Positions 16,496-24,715 of a stretch of DNA of 39,444 nt are shown piece by piece. Location of the stretch: NCBI GenBank assembly GCA_021205225.1, contig JAJPXX010000059.1, forward strand, positions 1-39,444, given 5' to 3'. How positions within the stretch are numbered: the stretch's first letter is position 1; each line of letters starts with the position of its first letter. Position numbers and translations under genes: made by a program. This DNA comes from Lachnospiraceae bacterium. Its GTDB lineage: Bacteria > Bacillota > Clostridia > Lachnospirales > Lachnospiraceae. The notes under the pieces are model-generated. The model had not been told where the DNA came from. It made no database searches and was given only the letters and a program-made list of their open reading frames with translations.

Positions 16496-18277
16496 TCATT
16501 CTTTCCGCTCCGGAAGAGAAATATGCAGATGCGATAACCCTTCCAGACGCTTTTTTGCCGCGATCAATGCCTGTAATCCCTGCAAATCGCCCGGAGCAAG
16601 CGCGGCATTCTTCTGCTCCACCGCTCCTGTCATCACCTTGCGGATCGTGTCCGCGACTGCTTTTTCCTCCTCTTCTCTGGAAGCGACCGGCACCTCTGTA
16701 TTAAAAATCTGGGCTACGGTTCTCTGCTGCTGGGGATCCATAAAATGATTTATAATCCGCGCCGGATTCTGTTCCTTTTTCGCAAGCTGCTCAAACAGCA
16801 TCGAGGCCACCTCCCGGTACAGCGGGTCTGTAAAATCCTCCGGGCTGACATACGAAGAAACCGCAGAATACAGTTCCGGATATTCAACCAGCCAGGTCAG
16901 AAGCAGACGCTGGGATTTCAAAAGCCCGTCATCCTTCTCTGTGCGGCGTTCCCGTTCCAGAGAGCGCGGCGCGGTGCGCACCGGGGCTCCCTGCATGAGC
17001 ACATTCAGCACCATTTTACGCATTCCCTCGTAGGAGGTCTGATAGCGTTCCACAACTGCCTCAATGTAATTTTCCCGCTCAATCTCAAGCTCCAGTCCGG
17101 CAATTTTCGCCGCCACTGCCTGAAAAAAGCGGGTTTTTCCATCCGGATCCTTCATATCATACGATTTTTCCATCACGGATAACTCAAACAGAAAGCTGTT
17201 CTCCGCCCTGGCGATCCGCTCCCGGAAAGCATCCGTTCCAAGAGCCTTGATAAACTCATCCGGATCCTTATAGGGATCCATGTGGAGCACACGCGTGGAT
17301 ACACCCGCTTCCTTCAAAAGCGGAATCGCCCGCAGCGCAGCCCTGATCCCCGCCTCATCACTGTCATACGTCAGGATCACCTCGTCCGTATAGCGTTTCA
17401 GAATAGAAGCATGCCGGCTGGTCAGCGCCGTACCAAGCGAGGCCACTGCATTCGTAAACCCCGCCTGGTGCATGGAAATGACATCCATGTATCCCTCGCA
17501 TACCAGCAGGCTCTTTTCCTTTGATGTCCGCGCAAAATTCAGTCCGTAAAGGTTCCGGCTTTTATCAAAAACGACCGTTTCCGGGGAATTCAGGTATTTG
17601 GGCTTGCCATCCCCCATCACGCGCCCGCCAAAGCCAATCACTTTATTGTTTACATCCATGATGGGAAAAATGACCCGGTTCCAGAACTTGTCATACATCC
17701 CCTGCCGCTCGTTCACCTGCATCAGCCCGGAGTCCTTTAAGAGCGCGTCCGAATAACCCTGTTTTTTCAGATAACGGTACAGCATACTGCCGTCCGGGCA
17801 GGCATATCCCAGGCCAAAATGCTTCATCGTCTCATCGGAAAGCTCCCGGTTCTTCAGATACTCCATACCGCGCTGTCCCTGCGGAGAACGCAGCTGAAAA
17901 TAGTAAAACCTCGCTGCGAGCTTATTCATCTCCAGCACGCTACTCCTTCTGTCCCGCTCCCGCCTGGCCTCCTCGGAATACTCCTCCTCCGGAAGAGAAA
18001 TGCCCGCGCGATCTGCCAGAAAACGCACGGCCTCCGGAAACGTATAGTTTTCATATTCCATAATAAAATTAAAAACACCGCCGCCCGCGCCGCAGCCGAA
18101 GCAATAATACATCTGCTTGCCTGGGCTGACAGAGAAGGAGGGAGACTTTTCATTATGAAACGGGCAAAGTCCGAAGTAATTGCTCCCCCGCCGCTGCAGC
18201 TTCACATAGCCGGAAACAACGCTCACAATATCGCTGCGCAGGCGCACCTCCTCGATTACATCATCTGAATAATACAT
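16496..18277 (-). CDS. dnaG: DNA primase DnaG
   Basis: Makes RNA primers at the replication fork together with DnaB helicase. The 593-residue protein has the CHC2 zinc ribbon (CPFH about residue 38, CFGC about 60), the RNA polymerase core, the TOPRIM fold (LLVCEGYMDVI and TYDSDEAG) and a C-terminal helicase-binding region. The start at 18277 (MYYSDDVIEEVR) matches the family and follows GAGGAG; an ATG 27 bases upstream is also in frame. It is the second gene of the dgt-dnaG-rpoD-trmK cluster, 95 bases after dgt. Confidence 0.96.
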   Translation of the reverse strand: MYYSDDVIEEVRLRSDIVSVVSGYVKLQRRGSNYFGLCPFHNEKSPSFSVSPGKQMYYCFGCGAGGGVFNFIMEYENYTFPEAVRFLADRAGISLPEEEYSEEARRERDRRSSVLEMNKLAARFYYFQLRSPQGQRGMEYLKNRELSDETMKHFGLGYACPDGSMLYRYLKKQGYSDALLKDSGLMQVNERQGMYDKFWNRVIFPIMDVNNKVIGFGGRVMGDGKPKYLNSPETVVFDKSRNLYGLNFARTSKEKSLLVCEGYMDVISMHQAGFTNAVASLGTALTSRHASILKRYTDEVILTYDSDEAGIRAALRAIPLLKEAGVSTRVLHMDPYKDPDEFIKALGTDAFRERIARAENSFLFELSVMEKSYDMKDPDGKTRFFQAVAAKIAGLELEIERENYIEAVVERYQTSYEGMRKMVLNVLMQGAPVRTAPRSLERERRTEKDDGLLKSQRLLLTWLVEYPELYSAVSSYVSPEDFTDPLYREVASMLFEQLAKKEQNPARIINHFMDPQQQRTVAQIFNTEVPVASREEEEKAVADTIRKVMTGAVEQKNAALAPGDLQGLQALIAAKKRLEGLSHLHISLPERKE

Positions 18278-18372
18278 CGTCTCGTTCTCCTCGCCGGAAT
18301 CCATTTATCTGGCTTGTTCCCTTACAATCACATCTTTTTCCGCGCATTTTGGGAAACGGAAAAACAACTGCA

Positions 18373-19380
18373 TCACGTCTGCCACGACTGCGGCACAAAA
18401 AGCTCCGTATATTTTCGGATCGAATAAAGATCCGTCATCCCCGCAATATAATCGCAGACCACTTTTTCCTTCGGCTCCCCGCGTTTTTCCATCAAATCCT
18501 GATATTCCTGCGGCATCTGCTCCGGTTTTTCATTATAATAGCGGTAAAGCTCCTGAATCATCCGGATGGCTTTTCCTTCCTCACTTTTTGCCTCCGGATT
18601 CAGATAAACGCTCTGAAACATGAACGCGCGCAAATCACGCATCGCCGTCTCCATCGTCTCCGACATCGCAATGTGATCCTGCCCCTCGCTGTTATTCACT
18701 ACATCATGAATCAGCGTATTCAGGCGCTTTCTTGTCGTGTCTCCGATCAGGCGGCGGCTCTCATCCGGAATATCGCTTTCCTTCAGAATCCCCGCGCGCT
18801 CCGCGTCGTCAATGTCATGATTTATGTATGCGATCTTGTCGCAATATCTTACCACCTGGCCCTCCAGCGTGTGCGGATTCCCCGCCGTGCGGTGATTCAG
18901 GATGCCATCCCGCACTTCCCAGGTCAGGTTCAGGCCCTCGCCTGCTTTTTCCAGAAGCTCCACGACGCGCACACTCTGCTGATAATGCGCGAACCCGAAC
19001 GGACACACCTCATTCAGCGCCCTCTCACCGGCATGTCCGAACGGCGTATGCCCCAGGTCATGCCCAAGCGCAATCGCATCCGTCAGATCCTCATTCAGCC
19101 GAAGCGCTTTCGCGATTGTGCGGGCCAGCTGGGACACCTCCAGCGTATGCGTCATGCGTGTCCGGTAATGGTCGCCCTCCGGAATCAGGAAAACCTGCGT
19201 CTTCTGCTTCAGCCGCCGGAACGATTTGCTGTGGATGATCCGATCCCGGTCTCTCTGATATACAGTGCGGATATCACACTGCGGCTCCTCCCTTTCCCGC
19301 CCCCTGCTCTCTCTGCTAAAGGATGCGTAAGGACTGAATATCTGGTATTCCAATTCTTCTGTCTGCTCGCGAATCGTCAT
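18373..19380 (-). CDS. dgt: Deoxyguanosinetriphosphate triphosphohydrolase-like protein
   Basis: HD-domain phosphohydrolase that converts dNTPs such as dGTP to the nucleoside and tripolyphosphate, helping to control nucleotide pools. The 335-residue protein has RDRDRIIHSKSFRRLKQKTQV, the metal site HTLEVSQLAR with HDLGHTPFGHAGE, and DIDDAERAG. The start at 19380 is chosen because the family begins here and GAGGG lies 8 bases upstream; the frame stays open 300 bases further but that part has no family resemblance. Its position before dnaG is common in Clostridia and fits a replication-linked operon. Weak promoter evidence lies about 80 bases upstream. Confidence 0.93.
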   Translation of the reverse strand: MTIREQTEELEYQIFSPYASFSRESRGREREEPQCDIRTVYQRDRDRIIHSKSFRRLKQKTQVFLIPEGDHYRTRMTHTLEVSQLARTIAKALRLNEDLTDAIALGHDLGHTPFGHAGERALNEVCPFGFAHYQQSVRVVELLEKAGEGLNLTWEVRDGILNHRTAGNPHTLEGQVVRYCDKIAYINHDIDDAERAGILKESDIPDESRRLIGDTTRKRLNTLIHDVVNNSEGQDHIAMSETMETAMRDLRAFMFQSVYLNPEAKSEEGKAIRMIQELYRYYNEKPEQMPQEYQDLMEKRGEPKEKVVCDYIAGMTDLYSIRKYTELFVPQSWQT

Positions 19381-19459
19381 ACGCCCACCCTCTTTCTCTT
19401 GTGTTATGATTGATTCGAACGGCAGGCCAGTATTCCCCTGACCATCTGTCCCTTGTATC

Positions 19460-19488
19460 ATTATATGCAAAAATCCGCAAAATGTTCC
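19460..19488 (-). promoter_or_regulatory. Candidate promoter of the dgt-dnaG-rpoD operon
   Basis: On the minus strand a perfect TATAAT (19460-19465) lies 17 bases after GGAACA (19483-19488). The -35 agrees with consensus only in its last three bases. The rest of the 312-base gap to the next gene holds no coding region. Confidence 0.5.
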
Positions 19489-19619
19489 ATTATCTGTAAT
19501 TATTCCAAGCTGCCTGCCATTCTGCTGCCTTTCCGTTTTTAAACCTTGCCAGACGGCATCCTGCGCTTCGTGCGGGATACGCCTGGCCACGCGGCAAATG
19601 CATCGTCGGGTTATGGCCT

Positions 19620-19629
19620 GTAACTGTTC
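19620..19629 (+). repeat. GTAACTGTTC repeat upstream of dgt
   Basis: An exact GTAACTGTTC followed by TGCACAATTTACC, giving a loose inverted arrangement (GTAA...TTAC). It belongs to the same dispersed family as the copies near 82, 12343, 16450 and 32023. Confidence 0.5.
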
Positions 19630-19692
19630 TGCACAATTTACCAGTATTTTACGAAAACGGCGCAAAATACCACCATCTGGCATCTGCACCGT

Positions 19693-19923
19693 CTACTCTC
19701 TGACTTCTTTCAGTTTCCGAATCATTTCCATATCCTCCGCGCTCACACGGATGTTGCTTCGGAGTACCTTGCCCTCAGATGTGGTCATCTCAACCGCTAT
19801 CACCGTTCCTTCGTCCACTGCGACAGCTGCCGCCTCCAGAAAAGGATAAAGCTTCGGATGGCTGTTCATGAGCTGATCCTCCATGCCCTTTAGCTGCATA
19901 AGCTTCATCGGGTTTGTTTTCAT
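19693..19923 (-). CDS. Small conserved protein of unknown function
   Basis: A 76-residue protein beginning MKTNPMKLMQLKGM, with a middle GTVIAVEMTTSEGKVLRSN beta segment and a charged helical end (SAEDMEMIRKLKEVRE). I recall similar short proteins in Lachnospiraceae genomes but no known function. No signal or membrane segment is seen. The ribosome site AAAGGAG lies 10 bases before the ATG. It follows the small membrane protein gene by 37 bases and probably shares its transcript. Confidence 0.75.
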   Translation of the reverse strand: MKTNPMKLMQLKGMEDQLMNSHPKLYPFLEAAAVAVDEGTVIAVEMTTSEGKVLRSNIRVSAEDMEMIRKLKEVRE

Positions 19924-19960
19924 TTCTTCTGCCGCTCCTTTTTTTATACCCTCCGCACAC

Positions 19961-20287
19961 TCACATCATACTTACAATCCCGACGCACACGATAAAAAAC
20001 CACCCCACGATTGCCACCGTACAGAGGATCATGCCGGCTTTACCGGGCAGATTTGACTTACAGTCATCCTGAAAGCTGACAAACCCATACCGCAGCCCCA
20101 GCAATGCCATTACAATTCCCGTCACACCGCACGCGCCAATCCATGTACCGGCGCCGCCTTTCAGCCAATAGGAAATCGCCAGCAGCAGCAAAAGTAAAAC
20201 CGCACTGATTCCTCCCATTACCAGCGACGCGATGCCGTTCACAGAATACTTTTTTTCCACAAATGAATACACTCTTTTATCCGCCAT
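19961..20287 (-). CDS. Small membrane protein, DUF6142-like
   Basis: A 108-residue protein with three predicted membrane segments: ASLVMGGISAVLLLLLLAIS, a central GACGVTGIVMALLGLRYG, and the C-terminal VAIVGWFFIVCVGIV. The N-terminus MADKRVYSFVEKKYSVNG is basic. The resemblance to DUF6142 is from memory and tentative. The start at 20287 follows AGAGGACAAAG; the longer in-frame ATG at 20332 lies inside the end of the vanZ-type gene. It is 26 bases downstream of that gene. Confidence 0.7.
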   Translation of the reverse strand: MADKRVYSFVEKKYSVNGIASLVMGGISAVLLLLLLAISYWLKGGAGTWIGACGVTGIVMALLGLRYGFVSFQDDCKSNLPGKAGMILCTVAIVGWFFIVCVGIVSMM

Positions 20288-20313
20288 CTTTGTCCTCTTA
20301 TCTTCTATCTGCG

Positions 20314-20841
20314 TCAGCCTTTTCCCCGGCACCTTTTTGTCCTGCGGCCGCCAGTTCGGGGCGCTGCGCCGGCTTTCCGCGTCTCAAATGCCAGATAACA
20401 GCTGCTCATTATCCGAAACGCCAGATAGCCAAGCAGACCGCCAAGCGTATTCAGAATCATATCATCCACGTCAAAACAGCCGACATGGAAAATGAGCTGT
20501 GATACCTCCACAAGCGCGCTGATCTCAAGGCTCAGAAGTGTAATGCGCCACGCGCGCCTTGCCCCGCGCGCCATCAGTGGAACCAGAGCCCCAAACGGCA
20601 TAAATCCGATCACATTTCCCACCAGGTTGATCAGCACCGCACGCATTCCAAGCAATTCCCGGTAGCGGATATAGCGGGCGATCTCCCGAAAGGGATAAAT
20701 ATTGTAATCATATTCTCCCACGCCGCCATGCCCGTAATCCTCAGAAAGGAACAGAAAATAAACCAGTCCGGCCATATACAGCAAAAACAGGCACGCGCCC
20801 AACACTTTAATCACTTTTCTTGGCAAAGCATTTCCCTTCAT
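20314..20841 (-). CDS. VanZ-family membrane protein
   Basis: A 175-residue integral membrane protein. The VanZ-like hallmarks are YNIYPFREIARYI, the NLVGNVIGFMPFGALVPL segment and the DVDDMILNTLGGLLGYL segment. VanZ itself gives low-level teicoplanin resistance, but most family members have no assigned role and no glycopeptide gene cluster is present here. The ATG directly abuts the TAA of the preceding 50-codon gene (TAAATG), so translation is probably coupled. The C-terminal tail is basic (GGRRTKRCRGKG). Confidence 0.85.
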   Translation of the reverse strand: MKGNALPRKVIKVLGACLFLLYMAGLVYFLFLSEDYGHGGVGEYDYNIYPFREIARYIRYRELLGMRAVLINLVGNVIGFMPFGALVPLMARGARRAWRITLLSLEISALVEVSQLIFHVGCFDVDDMILNTLGGLLGYLAFRIMSSCYLAFETRKAGAAPRTGGRRTKRCRGKG

Positions 20842-20994
20842 TTAGAGTCCCAGTCCGGTACCGGCCTTCCACAATCTCACCGCGTTCAGAATCATCAGCA
20901 CGCCGGCCGCCACACCTGTCACCAGCACAACAATGCCGAGCACCAGATTCCATACGCCTGCCTTCTCTGTCGCTCGTACCATCCGTTCATTCAT
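20842..20994 (-). CDS. 50-residue single-pass membrane protein
   Basis: A very short protein with one long hydrophobic helix (NLVLGIVVLVTGVAAGVLMI) after a charged N-terminus (MNERMVRATEKAG). The start at 20994 has AAGGAGG with an 8-base spacer, better than the upstream in-frame ATG at 21051. Its stop abuts the VanZ-family start, which supports it being real and translationally coupled. Function unknown; it may assist or regulate the VanZ-like protein. Confidence 0.65.
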   Translation of the reverse strand: MNERMVRATEKAGVWNLVLGIVVLVTGVAAGVLMILNAVRLWKAGTGLGL

Positions 20995-21154
20995 GTCCGG
21001 GTCCTCCTTTTCCTTCCAATCATCATATCCGGTTTCCATCGTTCCATCCATCTCTTTTCATACATTTTCCTTTATCCGTTTTCCAGTGTTCTGCCAACCG
21101 TACCCAAAAGCAAACTGTTAAAACTGTTTTGCAGCAATTTTCTGATCGGTTCCT

Positions 21155-21829
21155 TTATCTGGCGCCATATGTTTCATAATACGCGTCAATCGCTGTCTTT
21201 ATCTCATCATCGATGACAACTCTGCCCTTGTACTTCCGCCCGTACAGATACTCCACAACCTCTGCCATCGTAACAATCGCTGTGGTCTGTATGCCGTAAG
21301 TCTCCTCAATCTGCCGCAGCGCACTCTTTTCTCCCGTGCCGCGCTCCATACGGTCCACAGAAACAACCAGGCCAAGCACCTCCACCTCACCCTGCTCCCG
21401 GATAATCGGAAGCGTCTCCTGAATCGAAGTGCCCGCCGTCGTCACATCCTCGATAATCACCACGCGGTCGCCATTGCAGATCGGGCTGCCGAGCAAAATC
21501 CCCTTGTCCCCGTGATCCTTAACTTCCTTGCGGTTCGAGCAATAGCGGATATCTGCACCATATTTGTCGCTGATCGCCATGGTCGCCGCAACGGAAAGCG
21601 GAATCCCCTTATAGGCCGGTCCAAACAGCACATCGAAATCCAGGCCAAATTTTTCTTTGATCGCCTGCGCATAATATTCACCCAGCCTGCAAAGCTGCGC
21701 TCCTGTCCGGTAAAACCCGGTATTAATAAAAAACGGCGTCTTTCTCCCGCTCTTCGTCACAAAATCGCCGAAACGAAGTACGTCACAATCTACCATAAAC
21801 TCAATAAAGTCTTTTTTGTATGCTTCCAT
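21155..21829 (-). CDS. pyrE: Orotate phosphoribosyltransferase
   Basis: Converts orotate and PRPP to orotidine monophosphate in pyrimidine synthesis. The PRPP-binding motif VVIIEDVTTAGTS, the flexible catalytic loop region (RKEVKDHGDKG) and GDFVTKSGRKTPFFINTG are present. The protein has 224 residues if it starts at MEAYKK (21829); a second ATG two codons upstream (21835) is only 4 bases from AAGGAG. No other pyr gene is nearby. It lies 16 bases after the RelE-type toxin stop, so it may be read through from the toxin-antitoxin promoter. Confidence 0.94.
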   Translation of the reverse strand: MEAYKKDFIEFMVDCDVLRFGDFVTKSGRKTPFFINTGFYRTGAQLCRLGEYYAQAIKEKFGLDFDVLFGPAYKGIPLSVAATMAISDKYGADIRYCSNRKEVKDHGDKGILLGSPICNGDRVVIIEDVTTAGTSIQETLPIIREQGEVEVLGLVVSVDRMERGTGEKSALRQIEETYGIQTTAIVTMAEVVEYLYGRKYKGRVVIDDEIKTAIDAYYETYGAR

Positions 21830-21845
21830 CGTCATAAATCTCCTT

Positions 21846-22097
21846 CTAATATCTTTTGTATATTTCTCCCCGGTTTCCTGCATCAATTACAACTATAATA
21901 AGTTCTCCATGATCCACCTCATAAATAATACGGTAGCTGCCTACCCGGAGACACAATAATCCATTATGACCCTTGAGCGGTTTAATATCATCCCCTTCTG
22001 GAAGTTTTTCAATCTCAGCAACAATTCGTTTTCTCTCATTCTTTGGAAGACCATCAATAAACTTTTTTGCACGTTTCTTTAAAACAATCCGGTACAT
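21846..22097 (-). CDS. RelE/ParE-family type II toxin
   Basis: An 83-residue basic protein with the RelE fold pattern: MYRIVLKKRAKKFIDGLP, a helix pair (ERKRIVAEIEKLPEGD), then the beta core KPLKGHNGLLCLRVGSYRIIYEV and the C-terminal VVIDAGNRGEIYKRY. RelE-type toxins cut mRNA on the ribosome; the Arg of LRVGSYR and the late Arg/Tyr residues are in usual places. The start overlaps the antitoxin stop by one base (TGATG), the typical coupled layout. An in-frame ATG 27 bases upstream lies inside the antitoxin and is not preferred. Confidence 0.85.
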   Translation of the reverse strand: MYRIVLKKRAKKFIDGLPKNERKRIVAEIEKLPEGDDIKPLKGHNGLLCLRVGSYRIIYEVDHGELIIVVIDAGNRGEIYKRY

Positions 22098-22312
22098 CAG
22101 GCAAGACCCCATTCTTTCTTGCACTCTTCCAAAGTGTATATATCATCTTTTTCCGGATCAGTATCTTTTTCATAATCAGCGAGCATCTTTTCGCAAAAAT
22201 CATCATCCGCTTCTTCGTCTGCTGCCACACCTTGCACATATGCCAAAACATATCCAATTTTATACTCTGGTATGATATCGAGAAGCTGAATAATCCGTTG
22301 CTTTGTACTCAT
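22097..22312 (-). CDS. Antitoxin of the RelE-type pair
   Basis: A 71-residue acidic protein encoded just before the toxin. It begins MSTKQRIIQLLDIIPEYKIGYVLAYVQG (helical) and continues with a strongly acidic tail (ADEEADDDFCEKMLADYEKD) and KKEWGLA. It is not a clear Phd/YefM, RelB or HTH antitoxin; the assignment rests on position, size, charge and the one-base overlap. The start at 22312 follows AAGGCGGTGATTGC. Confidence 0.75.
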   Translation of the reverse strand: MSTKQRIIQLLDIIPEYKIGYVLAYVQGVAADEEADDDFCEKMLADYEKDTDPEKDDIYTLEECKKEWGLA

Positions 22313-22340
22313 GCAATCACCGCCTTCGTTATTTTTGTTC

Positions 22341-22346
22341 AGTATA
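22341..22346 (-). promoter_or_regulatory. Candidate -10 of the toxin-antitoxin operon
   Basis: TATACT on the minus strand about 30 bases before the antitoxin start. The -35 (TGGAAC at 17 bases) is poor. No clear palindromic operator is visible next to it. Confidence 0.45.
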
Positions 22347-22376
22347 CCACAGAAAAACCTCCTGTTCCACACTTTT

Positions 22377-23264
22377 TTATTCTCTTCGGAACCTCGCCTC
22401 TACCTCGCGTGCTGCATCTTCCATTTTTCGGTCAAATTCTTTCTTTTCATCCGTATGCGGCAAACTCGTGCACAGCTCATAAAGCTCCCGATACTCGTCC
22501 CGGATACCCTGCGCGTGCGGCACACGATAAGCGCCGGCATCGCTGCCCGGCGCAATCTTCACCCCATATTGAAAACCCTTTCGAATGATCGCGCCTTGCC
22601 GTTCTTTGAGACGGCGCAGCGATGCATCGTCGTAGCGCCCGTTTCCAATCAGGTTGGCAATGGTCACAAAGGTCGGCACCCAGATCGTCCGGCTGTCACG
22701 CAAGGCCAGCAGGCAGTCTTCATCCATAAAATTGCCATGCTCGATGGAATCCACTCCCACCTCGGTCACCGCCCGCACCGCGTCGGCTCCGTTTGTGTGC
22801 GCCATCACGGCAAAGCCCTCCTCATGGGCAATGTGTATCATTTCGCGGATTTCTTCCCGGTCAAGAGAGCTTTCTGTGAGTGCGCCCTCACGCTCAAAAT
22901 CCAGGATGCCGGATACCATGATTTTAATAAAATCCGCCCCGGCCGCGCCCGCTTCCTTTACCAGTTGATGGTATTCCTTCATCGTGTCAAACCCGCGCCC
23001 GACAATCTTACCATAATGGCCGTTTTTGTGAATCCCAAAAATCGGAGTACGGTAGGTAATCCCGTACTCCGGTGCCAGCTTCGCCGCTAACGCCGACGCC
23101 CCATAATGATCGCCGCCATCGCGCAGGTAAATCACTCCGGCTTTGGCATAGGCAGCCAGCTTTTCGCGGATATCCGCCTCGTCCACACCCAATTTGTAAT
23201 GAGCCGCCGCCGCCCGATAGTTCTCGCCATTCATAAAAATATGCATATGACATTCGTAAAACAC
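22377..23264 (-). CDS. Metal-dependent amidohydrolase (imidazolonepropionase-like)
   Basis: A 295-residue TIM-barrel hydrolase. Metal ligands are visible in order: HxH near the N-terminus (ECHMHIF), a candidate bridging Lys in DFIKIMVSG, His in VMAHTNG, His in SIEHGNF and Asp in APGSDAGA. This is the pattern of the imidazolonepropionase-related/prolidase-like branch; the substrate is unknown. It starts 16 bases after gatB and so is probably the last gene of the aspS-gatCAB operon, a link with no obvious functional reason. A long N-terminal signal is absent, so it acts in the cytoplasm. Confidence 0.85.
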   Translation of the reverse strand: MFYECHMHIFMNGENYRAAAAHYKLGVDEADIREKLAAYAKAGVIYLRDGGDHYGASALAAKLAPEYGITYRTPIFGIHKNGHYGKIVGRGFDTMKEYHQLVKEAGAAGADFIKIMVSGILDFEREGALTESSLDREEIREMIHIAHEEGFAVMAHTNGADAVRAVTEVGVDSIEHGNFMDEDCLLALRDSRTIWVPTFVTIANLIGNGRYDDASLRRLKERQGAIIRKGFQYGVKIAPGSDAGAYRVPHAQGIRDEYRELYELCTSLPHTDEKKEFDRKMEDAAREVEARFRRE

Positions 23265-23280
23265 AGGAATCGCTCTCCCA

Positions 23281-24714
23281 TCAGGCCAGCAGCTTGCGCA
23301 GCATCGCGTTCACAGCCGCCGGATTTGCCTTACCCTTCATCGCTTTCATCGTCTGTCCGACAAGGAAACCAAGCGCTTTTTCCTTGCCGCCCTTATAATC
23401 CGCCACAGACTGCGGATTTGCCGCGATCACACCTTCTACGATGGTGCGCAGCTCGCCTTCATCATTGACCGTTTTCAGACCGTGCTCCTCTACATATACT
23501 TCCGGATCCGCATCCTCGCGGAAAATCTGTTCAAAGACTTCCTTCGCAACGGTCTGGTTGATGGTTCCGGCTTCTGCCAGATCAATCAGCTTCGCCAGAT
23601 GCTTCGGTGAGAAATCCAGCGTCTCTGGCTCGCGATTTTCCTCTTTGAGCAGACGCAGCGTCTCACCCATCAGCCAGTTAGACACCTTTTTCGGCTTGCC
23701 GCAGAGTACGGTCGCCTCTTCAAAAATATCTGCCATGCGCTTGGATTCGGTGATGATGCCCGCGTCGTATTCCGGTATGTCAAACTCTTTTTTGTATCGT
23801 GCCAATTTCTCCGTGCGCAGCTCTGGCTGACGGTCTCTGACAGCCTGCAGCCACTCGTCGCTGATCACGATCGGCACCAGATCCGGATCGGGGAAATAGC
23901 GGTAATCGTGCGCATCCTCCTTCGAACGCATCGGATAAGAATATTCTTTGTTGTCGTCCCAGCGGCGGGTCTCCTGAATGACCGGCTTTCCCGCTTCGAG
24001 CAGCTCAATCTGCCGTTCCCGCTCGCCGTCAATCGCACGCGCAATCGCCTTGAAGGAGTTCAGGTTCTTCATCTCCGTACGAGTGCCAAATTTTTCTGTC
24101 CCCAGCTCCCGGACAGAAAGGTTGACGTCCGCGCGCATGGAGCCCTCCTGCAGCTTGCAGTCGGAAGCGCCCAGATACTGGATGATCAGGCGCAGCTTTT
24201 CCAGATAAGCAATGACTTCCTCCGCGCTGCGCATATCCGGCTCGGATACGATCTCAATCAGCGGCACGCCGCTGCGGTTGTAGTCCACCAGAGAGCAGTC
24301 CTCCCACTCGTCGTGGATCAGCTTCCCGGCATCCTCCTCCATATGAATCTCATGAATACCGATTTTGCGCGTTCCGGCCGAAGTATCAACCTCCACATAG
24401 CCGTCGTGGCAGATCGGCAGATAAAGCTGAGAAATCTGGTAGTTCTGCGGGTTATCCGGGTAAAAATAATTCTTGCGGTCAAATTTGCAGAACTGGTTGA
24501 TCGCGCAGTTGGTCGCCAGACCGACAGCCATCGCGTACTCCACCACCTGTTTATTCAGGACAGGAAGAGAACCCGGCATTCCGGTGCAGACCGGACAGGT
24601 GTGCGCATTGGGCGCCGCGCCGAACGCGGTCGAACAGCCGCAGAAAATCTTGGTCTTTGTCGCCAGCTCTACATGAACCTCCAGTCCAATGACGGTCTCA
24701 TACTGCTTCGCCAT
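23281..24714 (-). CDS. gatB: Aspartyl/glutamyl-tRNA amidotransferase subunit B
   Basis: tRNA-binding and kinase subunit of GatCAB, which activates Asp-tRNA(Asn) or Glu-tRNA(Gln) with ATP and amidates it. The 477-residue protein begins MAKQYETVIGLEVHVEL, has the zinc-site cysteines (FCGCST and CPVCTGMPGSLP), the core motif DYNRSGVPLIEIVSEPD, and the C-terminal tail helical YqeY-like domain (GFLVGQTMKAMKGKANP). The start at 24714 has AAGGAGGGCGAATA before it and lies one base after the gatA stop. The frame extends upstream through gatA but without family resemblance. Confidence 0.96.
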   Translation of the reverse strand: MAKQYETVIGLEVHVELATKTKIFCGCSTAFGAAPNAHTCPVCTGMPGSLPVLNKQVVEYAMAVGLATNCAINQFCKFDRKNYFYPDNPQNYQISQLYLPICHDGYVEVDTSAGTRKIGIHEIHMEEDAGKLIHDEWEDCSLVDYNRSGVPLIEIVSEPDMRSAEEVIAYLEKLRLIIQYLGASDCKLQEGSMRADVNLSVRELGTEKFGTRTEMKNLNSFKAIARAIDGERERQIELLEAGKPVIQETRRWDDNKEYSYPMRSKEDAHDYRYFPDPDLVPIVISDEWLQAVRDRQPELRTEKLARYKKEFDIPEYDAGIITESKRMADIFEEATVLCGKPKKVSNWLMGETLRLLKEENREPETLDFSPKHLAKLIDLAEAGTINQTVAKEVFEQIFREDADPEVYVEEHGLKTVNDEGELRTIVEGVIAANPQSVADYKGGKEKALGFLVGQTMKAMKGKANPAAVNAMLRKLLA

Positions 24715-24715
24715 A

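Noticed and set aside
18373..19689. Long version of dgt starting at 19689
   Set aside because: The first 103 residues have no family resemblance and a good ribosome site lies before the internal ATG at 19380.
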